NCBI GenBank assembly: GCA_018257865.1
Contig: JAEUBA010000015.1
Span: 389,518-453,517 of the forward strand
Direction of reading: 5' to 3'
Origin: Stereocaulon alpinum
Taxonomy: Eukaryota > Ascomycota > Lecanoromycetes > Lecanorales > Stereocaulaceae
DNA: 64,000 bases
Within the stretch, counting starts at the first letter, position 1, and each line of letters begins with the position of its first letter. The notes under the pieces were generated by a model. It had not been told where the DNA came from. It did no database searches and saw nothing but the letters and a program-made list of their open reading frames with translations. The translations under genes were made by a program, and so were the position numbers. Positions 11,711 through 24,128 of the stretch are shown one piece after another.

Positions 11711-11813
11711 GGACAAGACCACAGCGAATGAAAAAGTCGCGGTGTAAACTTCTCCCGAGCCTAATGCTGGGAATGATGGCGATAACCACAGAGAGGATAG
11801 TCCAAGTCTGGAG

Positions 11814-13796
11814 ATGAAATATCCCACCGGCTGGAGACTCGTTGCTATTGCTATTGCTATTGCCATAGTCCTAAGTATGTTCCTAGTATGGCTGTATCAT
11901 CTGTCTTTTGGGATATTCTACAAAATTGCTAACAACGTGAATGTATAGGCTTCGCTGGACTTGGTTAGGCCCCAATCTTTCCACCAAGGCTAACCCATAA
12001 TATGGCAATGTATACAAGGATCCTACGTTTAGGTGCTAACGATGTGTCAATGCCAGACTATCATCGCCACAGCGATCCCTCATATCACTGACGAGTTCCA
12101 TAGCCTTAATCAGGTCGGCTGGCACACCTCCGCCTTGTTCCCCACGGTGGCAGCCACCCAGTCAGTCTGGGGAAAGGCGTTCAAGTACTTTCCAATCAAG
12201 ATTGTCTGCCTGCTCAGCATCGCAATTTTCGAATTAGGAAGCCTTATATGTGGTAAGCCCTCCAGACAAAATACATGTTCTTCAAGCGAGAACCCGATAG
12301 ACGATGCTGAAATCGGGTTGCATCCCCCAGGGGTTTCCCAGAACAGTACAACGTTGATAGTCGGCCGCGCGATAACTGGTTTTGGAGTCGCCGGGTCCTT
12401 CTCAGGTTCATACATCATCATTGCAGTTTCGGCGCCGGAGAAACAACGACCAGCCTTGGCTGGACTTTTGGGTTCTGCTTATGCAATTGCCTCGGTCCTT
12501 GGCCCATTAATCGGAGGCGCGTTGACCGACCATGCTTCATGGAGATGGTGGTGAGTGACGAATGATGCTCACCCAAGTTCTGAGGCTGTTTGACCTCCTT
12601 CATGCAGCTTCTATATAAATCTCCCTTTTGGCGCTGTAGCCGCAGCGTTAATCGTCCTCTTTCTTCGAATACCTGAGGCATCCAAGCCGGCCGAAGCTAC
12701 CTTGAAGGAAAAACTGCTGCGGATGGATCTCCTCGGCTTCCTTACGATCACCGGTTCCGTTGTATGTTATTTATTAGCCTTGCAATGGGGAGGTTTTGAG
12801 AAGAGGTGGAGCTCGGCCGACGTGGTTGGCTGTCTGATTGGCTTTGGTGTCTTCCTCATTGCCTTCGTGGTCAACGAATGGTGGCAGGGCGAGAGAGCTC
12901 TGTTGCTGCCGGCTGTCCTAAAAGATTATACCATTGCAATCGGCCGTGCTTTCTGCTTCTTGTGAGTTGAGCCGATATTTGATCCAGATATTTTCTGACG
13001 TGTTAATTTTTGCCAGTATTGCTGGCAATTTTTATATCTTGTTATACTATTTGCTTCTCTACTTTCAGGCCGTCCGAGGTACTGATGCAACAGAATCAGG
13101 AATTCGTACCTTGCCACTGATTCTAGGCATAAGTAAGTTATCCTTTCGCTAAACTTCGATTTAGGCGACTAAAAGATCACACCAGCGTTAGTTCAGATCA
13201 TGGTTGGTGTTGCCATTGGAAGAACCGGCCACTTCGTGCCCTTCATGATTCTGGGCGGCGTTATCAGCACAGTGGCCACCGGGATGCTTTTGACATTAGG
13301 CGTACACTCGGGCCACAGCGCATGGATAGGTTACCAGGCCATGGCAGGCATAGGGCTCGGACTCTGTTTCACCGTGCCCATAATCGTAACGCAAAGGATC
13401 GCCAAGCCTGAGGAGGTTGGGCCCGCCACTGCCATTATTCTTCGTAAGTACTTTGATAAATAGACGTACTGGGCTCTACTGACGGCATGATGCTGTTATA
13501 TAGTCTTCCAGTCCCTTGGCGGCGCTCTCATCGTGTCTGCGGGCCAGTCAGCTTTCCAGAATTCCCTCATCAACGCCTTACCTTACACGAAGCCGGCACT
13601 CGATCCTGCAAGTGTTGTTGAAGTCGGGGCAACCCAGGTCCAGAAGAGTTTTCCGCCAAGCCAGCTGTCCGGCATCGATGAGGCTTACATGAGGGGTCTA
13701 CACCTCGCGTTCACGCTAGCTATCCCTATGGCTGGTGCAGCGACTCTAATTGCTACCTACCAGAAGTGGTTCAAGTTGAAGAAAGCAGGGACATAA
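11814..13796 (+). CDS. MFS multidrug/toxin exporter, DHA2 (14-TM) type
   Basis: Eight exons restore an unbroken frame of about 507 residues: 11814-11885, 11949-11963, 12057-12252, 12331-12550, 12608-12961, 13017-13132, 13186-13443 and 13504-13796. The N-terminus (KYPTGWRLVAIAIAIAIVLS) leads into SMFLASLDLTIIATAIPHITDEF, the TM1 signature of DHA2 exporters; it depends on a 15-base micro-exon at 11949-11963. GRAITGFGVAG and LGPLIGGALTDHASWRWCFYINLPFG are the family motif C and loop regions. Length and motifs fit plasma-membrane H+ antiporters that export drugs or secondary metabolites, such as those of toxin clusters. The substrate cannot be read from sequence. An in-frame stop lies upstream of 11814, so this ATG is the earliest in that exon, though an extra 5' exon is possible. 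Neighbouring genes on the left are decayed. Confidence 0.85.
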
Positions 13797-14485
13797 TGCG
13801 TGCACGACCAGGGCACTTGGGCTTGCGATGCCCACGTGTACCGAAATCTGGATCTGCACGTATCGCAAAACGGTGGACAGCAGATTTTCCAAATTGCATC
13901 ATAGTAGATCGAATTCAAGGACTTGCCGTGAATGAATGCCAGATATTGATCAGAACACTGTTCGGGTCTATGGCCTAATTTCCCAGCTGCACATGGCTTG
14001 TTCACAGCCACATTGGACACCAGAAAGGCCAAAATTAAATCGTTCTGCTGACGTCGCTTTCTAACGGTTTTTCGCATTTTCGACCTCGTAATGCTTGATA
14101 TCAAACGTAACTCTATATCATCATGGGTTTAGGACAAAGTGAAAGTAAGTAGCCCTAGCCCTAAGACATGACGTAATTGATAGCTAATATTCTGCTCGTA
14201 GTTGCATACACCTGTCCAAACAACTTATACCTACTCATAGATTGAAAATGTTCTTTGTATGACGTCGATGATCAATCATGAATTGCCTGGTTCGGCACAT
14301 GTGCCTGCTGCGCGGTAGGTCTCTGTTCTTGGGCTCCATAGCTGCTGTGCGATCGACACTGAGGAGTGATGACGCTTCTTTTTTGCCGTAAGGCTAAATC
14401 TATTTCCGTCTGCCTTCAGCTCCTTCCCTTCATTCACATTCTGGTACTGTATTGACTGAGTTTTTCTCTCTCTTTATATCGCATC
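13797..14485. other. Intergenic upstream of the MpaB-like gene
   Basis: Separates the MFS exporter end from the next plus-strand gene. It holds a telobox-like motif at 14151-14165, and the last 60 bases before the ATG at 14486 are pyrimidine-rich, as in many fungal promoters. I see no gene. Confidence 0.5.
14151..14165 (+). promoter_or_regulatory. Telobox-like double CCCTA motif
   Basis: The sequence AGCCCTAGCCCTAAG lies about 320 bp upstream of the MpaB-like start. Nearly the same 14-mer occurs at 20276, upstream of RGP1. CCCTAA elements in yeast and fungal promoters are bound by telomere-repeat Myb proteins of the Tbf1 class. Function here is inference only. Confidence 0.35.
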
Positions 14486-16150
14486 ATGGCTTGGCCAAAC
14501 CCTTTCCACAGGCGAGACGAGAATACTCGGACGGTGTATGGGTATACTTTTCAATTAACGACAGAGCATTTGACGCCAGAAGAAACACAGCCCATGAAGC
14601 ACTCGTACGACATGTTGGGTGAACAAGCTTTGGAAAGACTGAGCGCCATTTCTCCACCGCCACGCTCAGCTCTTCCCCGAAACAACTCATCCAATCGAGC
14701 TCCAAAAGAGGGGTCAAGAGTTCCAGATATTAATGAGGAGCCTGCGGAAGCTAAGAGAGATCTCTACCTGCTATTGCGGGACAATGCTGAAAACGATGAG
14801 GTCTTGAGGAAGCTGTGGGCTGAGGTTACGACTGTACCCCAATGGGTAGACTGGGAGCAGATTTCGAGGGGCCAGGACGTCTTTTATAGATATGGTGGAC
14901 CTGCTTTGACGGGTCTAGCTTTCCAGTCGTTGCTTGGTGGCATGGTGAGTCTTCCGGTACATGGAGCTGGAAGGTGTAGCTAAGTAAATCAATACAGGGT
15001 GCTGCGAGAGTTGTGGAGACGTTGGCTCGGACGGGTAAGTGAGCCCGTTCATACACCATAGACTTCATTCCCCATGTTCATATTACTGAATAGGTGGTTT
15101 CTCTACGAAAGTTGCAAGGCATCGTCTATTGTCCGTGAACATTGTCCGTTTCAGAGGTCTCACTCCACTAACAGCAGCAGCGAAACAACCCAACACATCC
15201 TCCAATGCACCATTTCCCTCTCCTCCATTCAACCCGGTGGCGCAGGCCACGCATCCTCCATCCGCGTCCGCCTCCTCCATGCAGCCGTCCGCCAACGGAT
15301 AATGAAATTAGCCCAAACTCGACCAAACTACTACGATGTCTCCGCCTGGGGCATTCCGATCAATGACCTCGACTGCATAGCCACTATCGGCACCTTCTCC
15401 GCAACACTAATCTGGCTCTCTTTCCCTCGCCAAGGCATCTGGTTGACCAAACAGGAAATCATTGACTACATAGCTCTATGGCGTTACATAGCGTATCTGA
15501 CTGGAACACCCACGGCGCCATTTGAGACGCCGGAGAAAGCGAAAACGACTATGGAGGCTTTGATCATGTATGAGGTTAAGCCTACGCAGACGGGGAAGGT
15601 GCTTGCGAATAATATCATTAAAAGTTTAGCGGGACAGCCGCCGGGTTATGCGAGTGTAGAGTCCTTGCTTGTTAATGCGCGGTGGTTGAATGGTGGGGAG
15701 CTCTGTGATGACTTGGGGCTTGGAAGGCCGCCGTTTTACTATTGGGCGTTGGCGGTCGGGCAGTGTTTCTTCTTCATGGGCATCTGTTATACCTATAGGG
15801 CAATTCCGTATCTGGATCGAAGGAAGATTGCCGTGAGCCCCTACTTTCCTTCGTACTAGAGGACTAGCTGACAAGGGGAATCATAGGCGCTGCGTAAGAT
15901 CTTCTGGAAAGTTATTGTGGAGAACAAGAATGGGCTTGGAGAGGAAACGACTTTCGACTTTAAGTATATTCCCGATCTGTCAAAGATTACGAAGATGGAG
16001 GACGCCGAGGAATCTGGCATTAGATCGCCGGGTATTGAGCGCAGGAATTTACAGGCTTTGGCTATTGGGTGTGGGTTGTTGAGTCTTGCTGGGTATTTGG
16101 GCTTCAAGATCTTGGGGGCTGTGGCGAGAAGGATTGTGATGGTGCCGTAG
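14486..16150 (+). CDS. ER-type oxygenase, MpaB/rubber-oxygenase (DUF2236) family
   Basis: Exons 14486-14944, 14998-15034, 15094-15130, about 15175-15832 and 15887-16150 join in frame to about 484 residues. After a polar N-terminus comes VPQWVDWEQISRGQDVFYRY, then GGPALTGLAFQSLLGG, TKVARHRLF and a TTQHILQ segment, and SSIRVRLLHAAVRQRI. These form the usual MPAB/Lcp catalytic core, in which conserved His and Arg residues hold a haem. WGIPINDLDCIATIGTFSAT and GIWLTKQEIIDYIALWRYIA follow. Two hydrophobic stretches near the end (FYYWALAVGQCFFFMGICYT and LAIGCGLLSLAGYLGFKIL) suggest membrane anchoring. MpaB cleaves a farnesyl chain in mycophenolic acid biosynthesis; most family members have no known substrate and this one is not part of a visible cluster. 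Its 3' end converges on the WD40 gene. The third intron's acceptor could lie at any of three CAGs. Confidence 0.78.
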
Positions 16151-16687
16151 CATAGCGTCTTTTGGGATCTGTCAGTCTTGCGCAGCTTTTCTAATACGCT
16201 ACTGTGAATTATTTGTACAGGAGTATCAGCGGAAAATCAACCTCTAAAATCTTCACGCCACTTTAACGCCGAAATCGAATGTTATATTCTCTTCTTAGAA
16301 GGCCAGCTCCCTGTAGAAGCAGCCTGTGCTAGAAGCAAAAGGCCGTGATCAATCAAAACTTGCCGTGAAGGCAGCCGTCGTGGTGTCATCTGCTGCTCCT
16401 CCTCCGATTTAACGCCAACGATGTGAAGAATTTATCTACTCTTCGTTCGTCGGAAATGCCAGGATTTCATGGGGCTTTACCAACCCATGTGCCAAAGCTT
16501 GCTCAAAACCATCTCAAACTCCTGCTGCTATTGCGCAGTTCCCCCTTTCGTATGCATGGCAGTGCTCTGGAGTCATCTTGGACTCCGCCTGAATATCGCT
16601 CCTGATCCTCGGTCATTAGGAATCAACACTGATCGCGCACAGTTCGATGCTTAGAAACATTGTCCAAACGCCAGATCACCAGCATCC
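16151..16687. other. Convergent 3' intergenic region
   Basis: This is 537 bp between two convergent genes. It presumably holds both 3' UTRs. No recognisable coding or repeat content was seen. Confidence 0.45.
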
Positions 16688-19600
16688 TCACTCCAACTCA
16701 GAAGCTCTTTCCTGCTCGCCGGCAGTCGCTTCGACTTCGTTGGCTTCTGTCGCCCCTTTGCTCTTCTCCATATTCTCGGATCTTGCTTTCAAAGCAAGCC
16801 TTTCATCAATCATCTTCGCCAGATATACGTCCAGAAGGTCGCCTGCCATAGTCTCGTTGCCCACTCTATTCCTCCTAGTCTTCTCACTTAATGCATCAAG
16901 GGCAAGGCCAAGCTCAGCTTCTAATTCTTGTCCCGTACCAGGATTGAGCTTCTCAGCTGCTGCTGAGGCGATCCTTTTCCGGAATGTCTGCACAGCCTTA
17001 CAGAGTTGTTCAGCAGAGTTGTTTAGGTCGTTCAGATTGGCCGTACTCTTGCTACGACGTCGGTCATCGAGCGATGGACGTTTGATTTTGGCGCTTGGCT
17101 TGTTTTGCGGGCTTGGTCCGGTAGGTGAGTATTCTTGAGAGGACCTACGATCGAATCTCCCGCGAGCTGGGGATATAGGAGAGTTCATACCGTTTGGCAG
17201 CGATGGCCGGGCAAGCTTCGGCGTAGCAGCTAGCGAGAACCTCGAGGTCTTGCGCCGGACTCGAGATGGGGAGGGAGCCCGACTTATTGGTGAGACTGTG
17301 TCGCCATCACTTTCCAAAGACTTTTGGAAGTCCGAGAGCTCCGCCTTCGAGAGGATTCGTCTCAACGGCTGAGTCGGAATTCCCTTCGCTTTTGGGAGTG
17401 TTTCAACATCATTGGCACCATTCTGAATTTCATCAGGCCCGCTATTCCTTCGCAGATGCGAAAACAACTCCCACGTCATAACCGTACCGTCAAGGCCACA
17501 GCTGATTAGATAATTACGCCTGGATCTATTGCTCATAGGCTCCTGAATGAGCTTGATGGCCGACACTGCCAATTGCCCATATTCCCTAGTAAGAAGCGAA
17601 CCAGAATCATAGTCGTGAATCCTAATGGATTTGTCTGTCGAAGATACACCAAGAAGCAACTGCGAGCCTATCGCTTCGCCCAAATTGTGTACTTCTAGTG
17701 AGCTCATAATCACGCTGTCGCCAGTGGCCGGATCCGAAGCTTTGAAGCTGTGTAGAAGACGTCCGGAAGAGATGTCATATCTTTGGATCTGACGGTCCAT
17801 CGTGGAGATTACTACAACGTTCGGCTCCGCCGGCACGTCTGTGAAGGAGACAGGACTTGCTTTGAGGTTGATGACCCGCATTAGAATGTAGGCTAATGAT
17901 CCGTCCTCGCCGGATGCCATTTTTCGTACGATGACTGTTCGATCCGAGGAGATTGAAAGAAGTGTGGACGGCCCGTCTAAGAAGGTAAGGTCTCCTATTG
18001 CAGCCGCATGATCGTCCAATGTTTGGAAGAGAATCAGTTCCAGACCAGCTTTGTAAAAAAGCTGCAAAGTCCTATCTCTTCCGCAAGTAGCAACAATAGT
18101 CTGGCTCTCTGTTTGGGTGAGAGCTATGCCATTGATGTCACAATTGTGTGCCTGAACGGCGAAATTTTGATTCCGAGATCGATCAAGTAGCCTGGAGGGA
18201 TGACATTAGCACGGTACTATCACTCGGTTTGCCCGGCTCGGGTCTTACCTCAAAACTCCAAGTCTGTCTCCGGAGACCAGACAGCTATCAGGATTGTAGG
18301 GAACAATCGTCTTCACTTCATTGGTATCGCCACCTTCCGGGCGGCTTGTTTGATCTAGAGGAATCTCTACACTGCCCACACATGTACCATCAAACAGCCA
18401 GAAGAGCACAGTGCCTTTTGCAGAAAAAGTGAAGAAATCGGGGCTGTCAGCTTCGGACTTCGGAAGGAGGCTGCGCACCCCAAGCACAGCACTTTCATGA
18501 GCTGGTAGTTTCTTGAGAACTGTACTCAAGGCTAGGGTCGAGCTGAGCGCCTCAGCTGTCCTAAGTTCCATAATCCGATTAGCGTCAACAGAAATGATCC
18601 GTCCACGTACAAGACCCAAGGCCAATGTGATAGGTCGCTTCTCCATGTTGGGCGCCTGCTTCGACTGAAGAAAATGCAATGCCGCGGCGGGGGCCAATGA
18701 TTGACTTGATTTAGTCAAGTCATCCAAGCTCATGGGACTTGTGACACCTCCTTCCCCCGCGATCCAGACTAAGTCTTCGTCGCTATCAAATGTGACACAG
18801 TGAATTCTGAATTCGGCCCGAGCGACCCTTTCGAGCCTTTGCGTGCAGTCAGTGTCGTCGAGTAGGCAGATGTCGCCCTGGGCAGTACATAGAATCGCTT
18901 TGGAATCAGAGACTGCAACAGCAGCCGTAAAGGTAGCATCGATGAGCTCTCCAAGAAGGCAATTCCGACCAGAGAAGGTCCTGGGGTTGAGGCTTCCTGG
19001 TGGGCCGGCAAGGCTGTTCTCCAATTCAAGCCGTGTTTTTGAAGGTGAAACAGGCGTCGCTCGTTCGAGTCTCCATACCTTGACATGGCGAATCCCGATA
19101 CTGACCACACTCGAGCCCATCCATATCACGCAAATCACGTTGCTGCACTTGTTGCTAGAATGCAGTCTTGCCATACCGGTCTTAACATTGATGGAATATA
19201 TCAACACAAAACCATCGTAGCCGTTCCCCAGGGTGCAAAGCCATCTAGAGTCTGGAGAGAAGGCAACTGAGGACACGCCAAAACTATGGTCACTGAGTAC
19301 AGATAAAGGGACGTCTGAGGGTGCATCGGACGCGGTAGAGAATAGGATCACTCTCGGATTATATCCGGTCTGCATGCATCTATTAGAGCCGATCAACTAT
19401 GATAGCCGTAGTGACTAACCTCTCCAACAGCCAGGAACTTGCCACAGCGACTCAGCGATACGCATGTGCTCTCTCTACTTCGGTTCCCAGCTCTACTCTG
19501 GCCTTGAGCATCTGCCGCATATTCCAGGGATGTGGGGGACCCGAGACCATATCCTGCATCCTTCAAAGGTGAGGTTTGGCGGCTTCTTCCCGGCGTGTTC

Positions 19601-19932
19601 GGTGGTGTAGACGGATTGTAGAACGATGGCGTTACATTTACAGGTGAGACGTTGGGTCTAGCTCGGAACAATCGCTGGGTAATATGGAGGTCCTCGGCTA
19701 CCTGCGAGATTATGGCAGCGGGGCCTGCGCAGCAGACAAAGGTGTGATGTGCGGCATTCGTATCGAAAGCATTGGCTGAGCTTGTTGTAGTTCCAACAAC
19801 ATGTTTGAGAGTCAATTGTAAGCCATTGTCTTCTCGAGCTTGCTTCACAGGTGTATGAGTGGGGGTGATGGTGGGATGGAACCTGTTCTTCGGTGTAAGC
19901 CTCAGGCTTGCAGCGTGGCCAATCACATTCAT
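16688..19932 (-). CDS. MABP1/WDR62-like WD40 repeat protein
   Basis: Three exons on the minus strand (19420-19932, 18249-19369, 16688-18191) join in frame to about 1045 residues. The N-terminal part carries TLKHVVGTTTSSANAF and the statement CGKFLAVGE, split by the first intron, then NPRVILFST, HSFGVSSVAFSPDSRWLCTL and VICVIWMGSSVVSIGIRHVKVW, which read as WD40 blades. A second set of blades spans the middle, including HNCDINGIALTQTESQTIVA, CGRDRTLQLF and ISSDRTVIVRKM. The C-terminal third is a Ser/Pro/Arg-rich low-complexity tail followed by a helical, possibly coiled-coil end. The order matches MAP-kinase-binding protein 1/WDR62, which in animals scaffolds JNK signalling and acts at spindle poles. 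The fungal role is not established. It shares a divergent 622 bp promoter region with RGP1. Confidence 0.8.
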
Positions 19933-20554
19933 CCTGGTTTGGGAGGGCGGCTAGGGCTGTGCAACATCGAGTCGCCGAGCAGGTTCAGCCACAAGAGATG
20001 TTGAGCCAGGAAATGTTGCTCAAAAGTATCATTATTGTTCATGCCGGTGGTAAAGAGATGCTTGATCCTAGATTTCCAACCCCAGAAAAATTCATGCACG
20101 CACAGCTGTCAGGACGCGTGCAAATGGTCAGATAGAGCGAAAGAGTGACAGTGATAGGATGCGGACAAGGAGCGGCCTCAGGTCCATTGTACAGATCCGC
20201 GTTCTTAAATTGTTTACAATCCGCATTACAGTTTGCGCCTATCTAGAGGACTTTATGAACAGGACGACATGTGGAAGCCCTAGCCCTAAAGGGCGTTCTT
20301 AGTAGCCTCGCCCTTTCCCATCCACGCCATCCACATTCTCCAAAGAAATAATTTATACAAAGACTACTTTCCAAAAAGAGTCCTAATGTTCTGTATATGC
20401 CCATTGCTTTCTCTGGGTAGTCGGTCTGGACTGACTCATTGGAAATCGCAATTGGTTGCATGCGGTATGCCCCTACTAAGTCACGACGGGTGTCGATGCT
20501 CGCCGACCATATGAGCTCCACAACGTGGAGTGATTCGCAGCCTGAATCAGGACC
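19933..20554. other. Divergent promoter region between the WD40 gene and RGP1
   Basis: A 622 bp region with both start codons pointing outward. It holds the telobox-like motif at 20276-20290. No open frame here looks real. Confidence 0.5.
20276..20290 (+). promoter_or_regulatory. Telobox-like double CCCTA motif
   Basis: AGCCCTAGCCCTAAA lies 265 bp before the RGP1 start and about 345 bp before the WD40 gene start on the other strand. It matches the motif at 14151 in 14 positions. A role as a Tbf1-like binding site is inference. Confidence 0.38.
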
Positions 20555-23106
20555 ATGTCAAATATTCGTGTATCTGTGCAATGGAAGAACTCAACAGTCT
20601 TCGCAGGAGAGGAGATCGAGTGTACGATAACATTCCAAAACGTTTCACAAGCACGCAACCTCCGCCGTTCCCCTTCACCCTCACAACTTCGAGGTCAGAC
20701 TTCGCATCGCGACCGATGGAAAGAGACTCTGCCCGTACGCCCTGGACACATGCCTGGAACACCGACTCACAGGAGCTCGTCCTCGCTGTCTGGGCTTTCC
20801 CCATCCACTGTCAGGATGCACAAACCATCACCGTCCCTTAGCACATCGAACGGCTTCCCGAAAGCTCCAATTTCTGGTATGAGCGATAGCGTTTCTGGGA
20901 CAACAAGAGGAGGAGAGAACAAGCACAGGAGATCGGTCTCGATCGTCTCTCTAGGAGGTGAGGCCGTCGATGAAGGCCTTCCACGCAGTCCGCAACTGAA
21001 CTTTCAACGCCCTGCTGGTGGTCACACCCGCTCTGCGAGTCTACAGGTATTGCCTAGAAGGACAGCCATGTTGACTGGGGGCATGTCACCGGGTGGGCAG
21101 ACTGTCCCATACACTAAGACACAAGCTAATGACATATTCAGGGACAGCAAATGAACGTGCGTTCACCGTACCTTCTCCCATGTTTCGAGCGTCCTCCACC
21201 TTTGCTGAACAGAGGCCGAGCTTATACGATGCATCGCGATCAAGCCCCCAAATAGCCGCAGATGATGGGCTGGCGCCCCCATTGTCTGGAAAAATCAACC
21301 GGGGCTCCCTTTCAGGCTTTAGATTTCCTCTGGTCCCGGCTTCCATAGACGAAGTAGCCGGACAAGCCTCTGCATCTTACAGCGGAAGACCTTCCGAGTC
21401 TATTGGGAGAGCGCTATCACCTAGATCCAATGGACCCGGCAAGGGACTTGATCAGCTCAACCCCGCTACAAGAATTCTGTCTCCTGGCAGTGTCAATGGC
21501 ACACCACGGAGCAGTGGCGAATTCTACTCTATGAGCAACAATTCTACCGAAACCTTGGCTTCTGAGTACATAGCTCCTGAAATTAATCGTCTGATACATA
21601 GGCCAGCATATAGCCGTCAAGGGTCAACCCTCGCGCCAATGAAGATTTCCCAACCCGAAGTGTTAATGATGGGTTACGGACAGATCATGGGTTCTTTTAC
21701 CATTGATGGGTCCTTAGTCAATCAAAGTCCATTCGAGGAAGCCAAGAGAAAGGGCATCATTGGTGGCCAGGGTGGCGGAGGTGTGGTACGGAACGAGTCG
21801 GCGAAGCGAGATAGTGGGTTGCTCGGATCTTTCGGCTGGGGCAACATCGGCGAGTCTCTTGGAGGGCTCCTCGGAGGCAATGAATTGAGCAGCATAAAGG
21901 AGACAAAGAGCAGCACTAACGCAAGGTCGATCCCCATATTATCGACGCCTCAGTCGATATTATTTGTAGATCTGCGACTAAAACCAGGGGAGAGTAAAAG
22001 CTATACATATAGCCACCCTTTACCGAAAGGCATACCACCCACCCACAAGGGTCGAGCTATGAAGATCTCATACAGTCTTGTCGTGGGAACGCAGCGAGCA
22101 GCCAAGATAGCAGCACAACATCAAGTTCAGCATGCGGATATCCCGTTCAGGGTATTACCTAGCGTCAATGGTGAGAGCTGCTCATTAGTTCTATCAACAT
22201 CCGATTGACATTTTTTTAGGTCAGGGTGAAATTCTAGGCCATGATCTAATGTCGCCACATATCATTCTTTCTAATATCGCTTCCATTTCGAGCGTCGAAG
22301 GTTCCCCATCCTTCGACAAGCTCACAAAGGATGGTCCTCCTTCAGACAAGGCGAGTTCATCGTCGATTGAATTCCTCTCATACGTGGAGAGCCTGCTAGA
22401 TAAGCCTCACCAGAACCTTAGTCTTCTCTCGCCGACAGAGCCCGAATCCAGGTCTCGGACGCCCATGGCCGATGAGTCAAGCACAGTGAAAGAATCCGTC
22501 GACCTTGCCATACTCAGAAGTAATATTGCAACCTCATCAGCACGAGGTGCAAACCGATTCGAGATAACAAGGAGTGGAGATCGAGTAGCGGTGATCATGC
22601 TAGCCCGACCAGCTTATCGTTTGGGCGAGACTATCCCTGTAGCCATTAATTTTGCAGACTCGGACATCTCATGCTATTCTTTACATGCTACCCTGGAATC
22701 TTCGGAGACAATTGATCCAGCAATAGCTTTGCGCTCGAAAGCTAGCATCTACAGGGCCACGAGGCGTATTCATGCTTCTCTATTCGATTCTACAATATGT
22801 GCCAAAAAGGTCCTGTTCAACCCAATGATTCCAGTCAACTCGACACCAGAATTCATCACGTCCGGTATAAGCCTGGAATGGAGACTGCGATTTGAATTCG
22901 TCACGAGTCGGTTTGGGGATGCCGAGGAATTCGATGAAGATGTCAATGATCTCATGGAAGAGGTTGCTAGAGACGAGCGGGGCAGTGTCAAGGCTGCCGT
23001 GCAGGGACTTCCCTGCGAGAGTTTTGAGGTTAGCGTTCCTGTGCGAGTCTATGGGAATACGTCGGGCTTCGACGAAAAGACTGAGGCTGGCGATTTTCCG
23101 ATCTGA
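20555..23106 (+). CDS. RGP1: Rgp1 family, subunit of the Ric1-Rgp1 exchange factor
   Basis: Exons 20555-21092, 21142-22170 and 22220-23106 join in frame to about 817 residues. The start MSNIRVSVQWKNSTVFAGE with ECTITFQNV is the arrestin-like N-terminal signature of Rgp1. A Ser-rich, probably disordered insert fills residues 35-280. SQPEVLMMGYGQIMGSFTID and LFVDLRLKPGESKSYTYSHP mark the conserved middle. GRAMKISYSLVVGTQRAA leads across the second intron into GHDLMSPHIIL, and the end carries FEITRSGDRVAVIMLARPAY, PEFITSGISLEWRLRFEFVT and ESFEVSVPVRVYG. In yeast the Ric1-Rgp1 complex activates the Golgi GTPase Ypt6 for endosome-to-Golgi traffic. The length exceeds the yeast protein because of the disordered insert. 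Both introns are 49 bp and the gene looks intact. Confidence 0.9.
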
Positions 23107-24128
23107 ACTCTACATTTTCGTGCGAAGGCCTAGAACACCTGCACATATTTGAAGAGCAGGGCGGAGACGGTGTTGGAAGGGTGAGCACGAAGACTCTCTG
23201 ATGGGTATGCACACTCACGACCACCTGTCTGCTGCACGCTTCTCCGTGGTTGCGCTATGATGGACCAACAGGAAGGGCCTGGATGAGAGGCGCAGGCAAA
23301 CCACATGGCCGAAGCTTTCAACAGAGCATGCCAAGTTGGACCAGCTGGGCATGGGATCCCTGGATATTGAACCTTGGCTGACCGACAAGATTCCCAATAA
23401 CATCCCGCCGGTCAGACGTATTAGGTGTTTTCCAGCATTCATCGAGCTGTTGGGAATGCCTGTCGGCCAAGATGACGCATGTTGATGAACCATCGAGGAT
23501 CATAACAGCATATGTAAAGGATTACAGGGAACTAAACTTTGGTTTCTCGTGTACTATAACATTTTGTAATAGCAAATCATCAAGTCTGGACACTGACTAT
23601 TGGACTAAACATTCTCGCAATGTGATAAGTAGGCCATTCCTGCAGAAAGTGAAGCGCACTACATCCAACAATATCTTACTCTAATGGGAATTCTACCGAC
23701 AGGAATACCTCACAGCCATGCAATGAGACAAGTCTTCCCTGCATGGTATACTGGAGTACTCTAGTATTTCAATTGCAAGACTTGGGGGTGGTGAAGGCTG
23801 GCGTGATTGGGCGGGTGAGTTCCGCGCGGCAGCGTTTCCGAGCCGATGAAAAAAGTCAACATTCAAGTAAATAGAATGCGTGCATGCACCACCACAAACA
23901 CTTCACGAATCACGACGGCTCTTGCGATTGAATAGAGAAATCGCTAGCTAATTTACGCTTTCTTAGCAAATAGCCTCTACCTGGTGCGCCGCTTGCCTGT
24001 GAGTGAGAACCTATGCAAGCTATATGACTTAGTTCGAGACGTCTACTATCAATGTCTCCTGGCTGACGCAAAGGAATGCAGTGACTGCTCTCAATGAGTA
24101 CTGAATTGCAAGCTTTTTGAACCTCAAG
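23107..24128. other. Long intergenic region upstream of MOB1
   Basis: About 1 kb with several short frames on both strands, none resembling a family. It should hold the RGP1 3' UTR and MOB1 promoter. No repeats or transposon remains noticed. Confidence 0.5.

Noticed and set aside
11841..11870. Repeat of GCTATT units as a microsatellite
   Set aside because: It lies in the first exon of the MFS exporter and encodes the Ala-Ile run of the first membrane helix, so it is explained by coding sequence.
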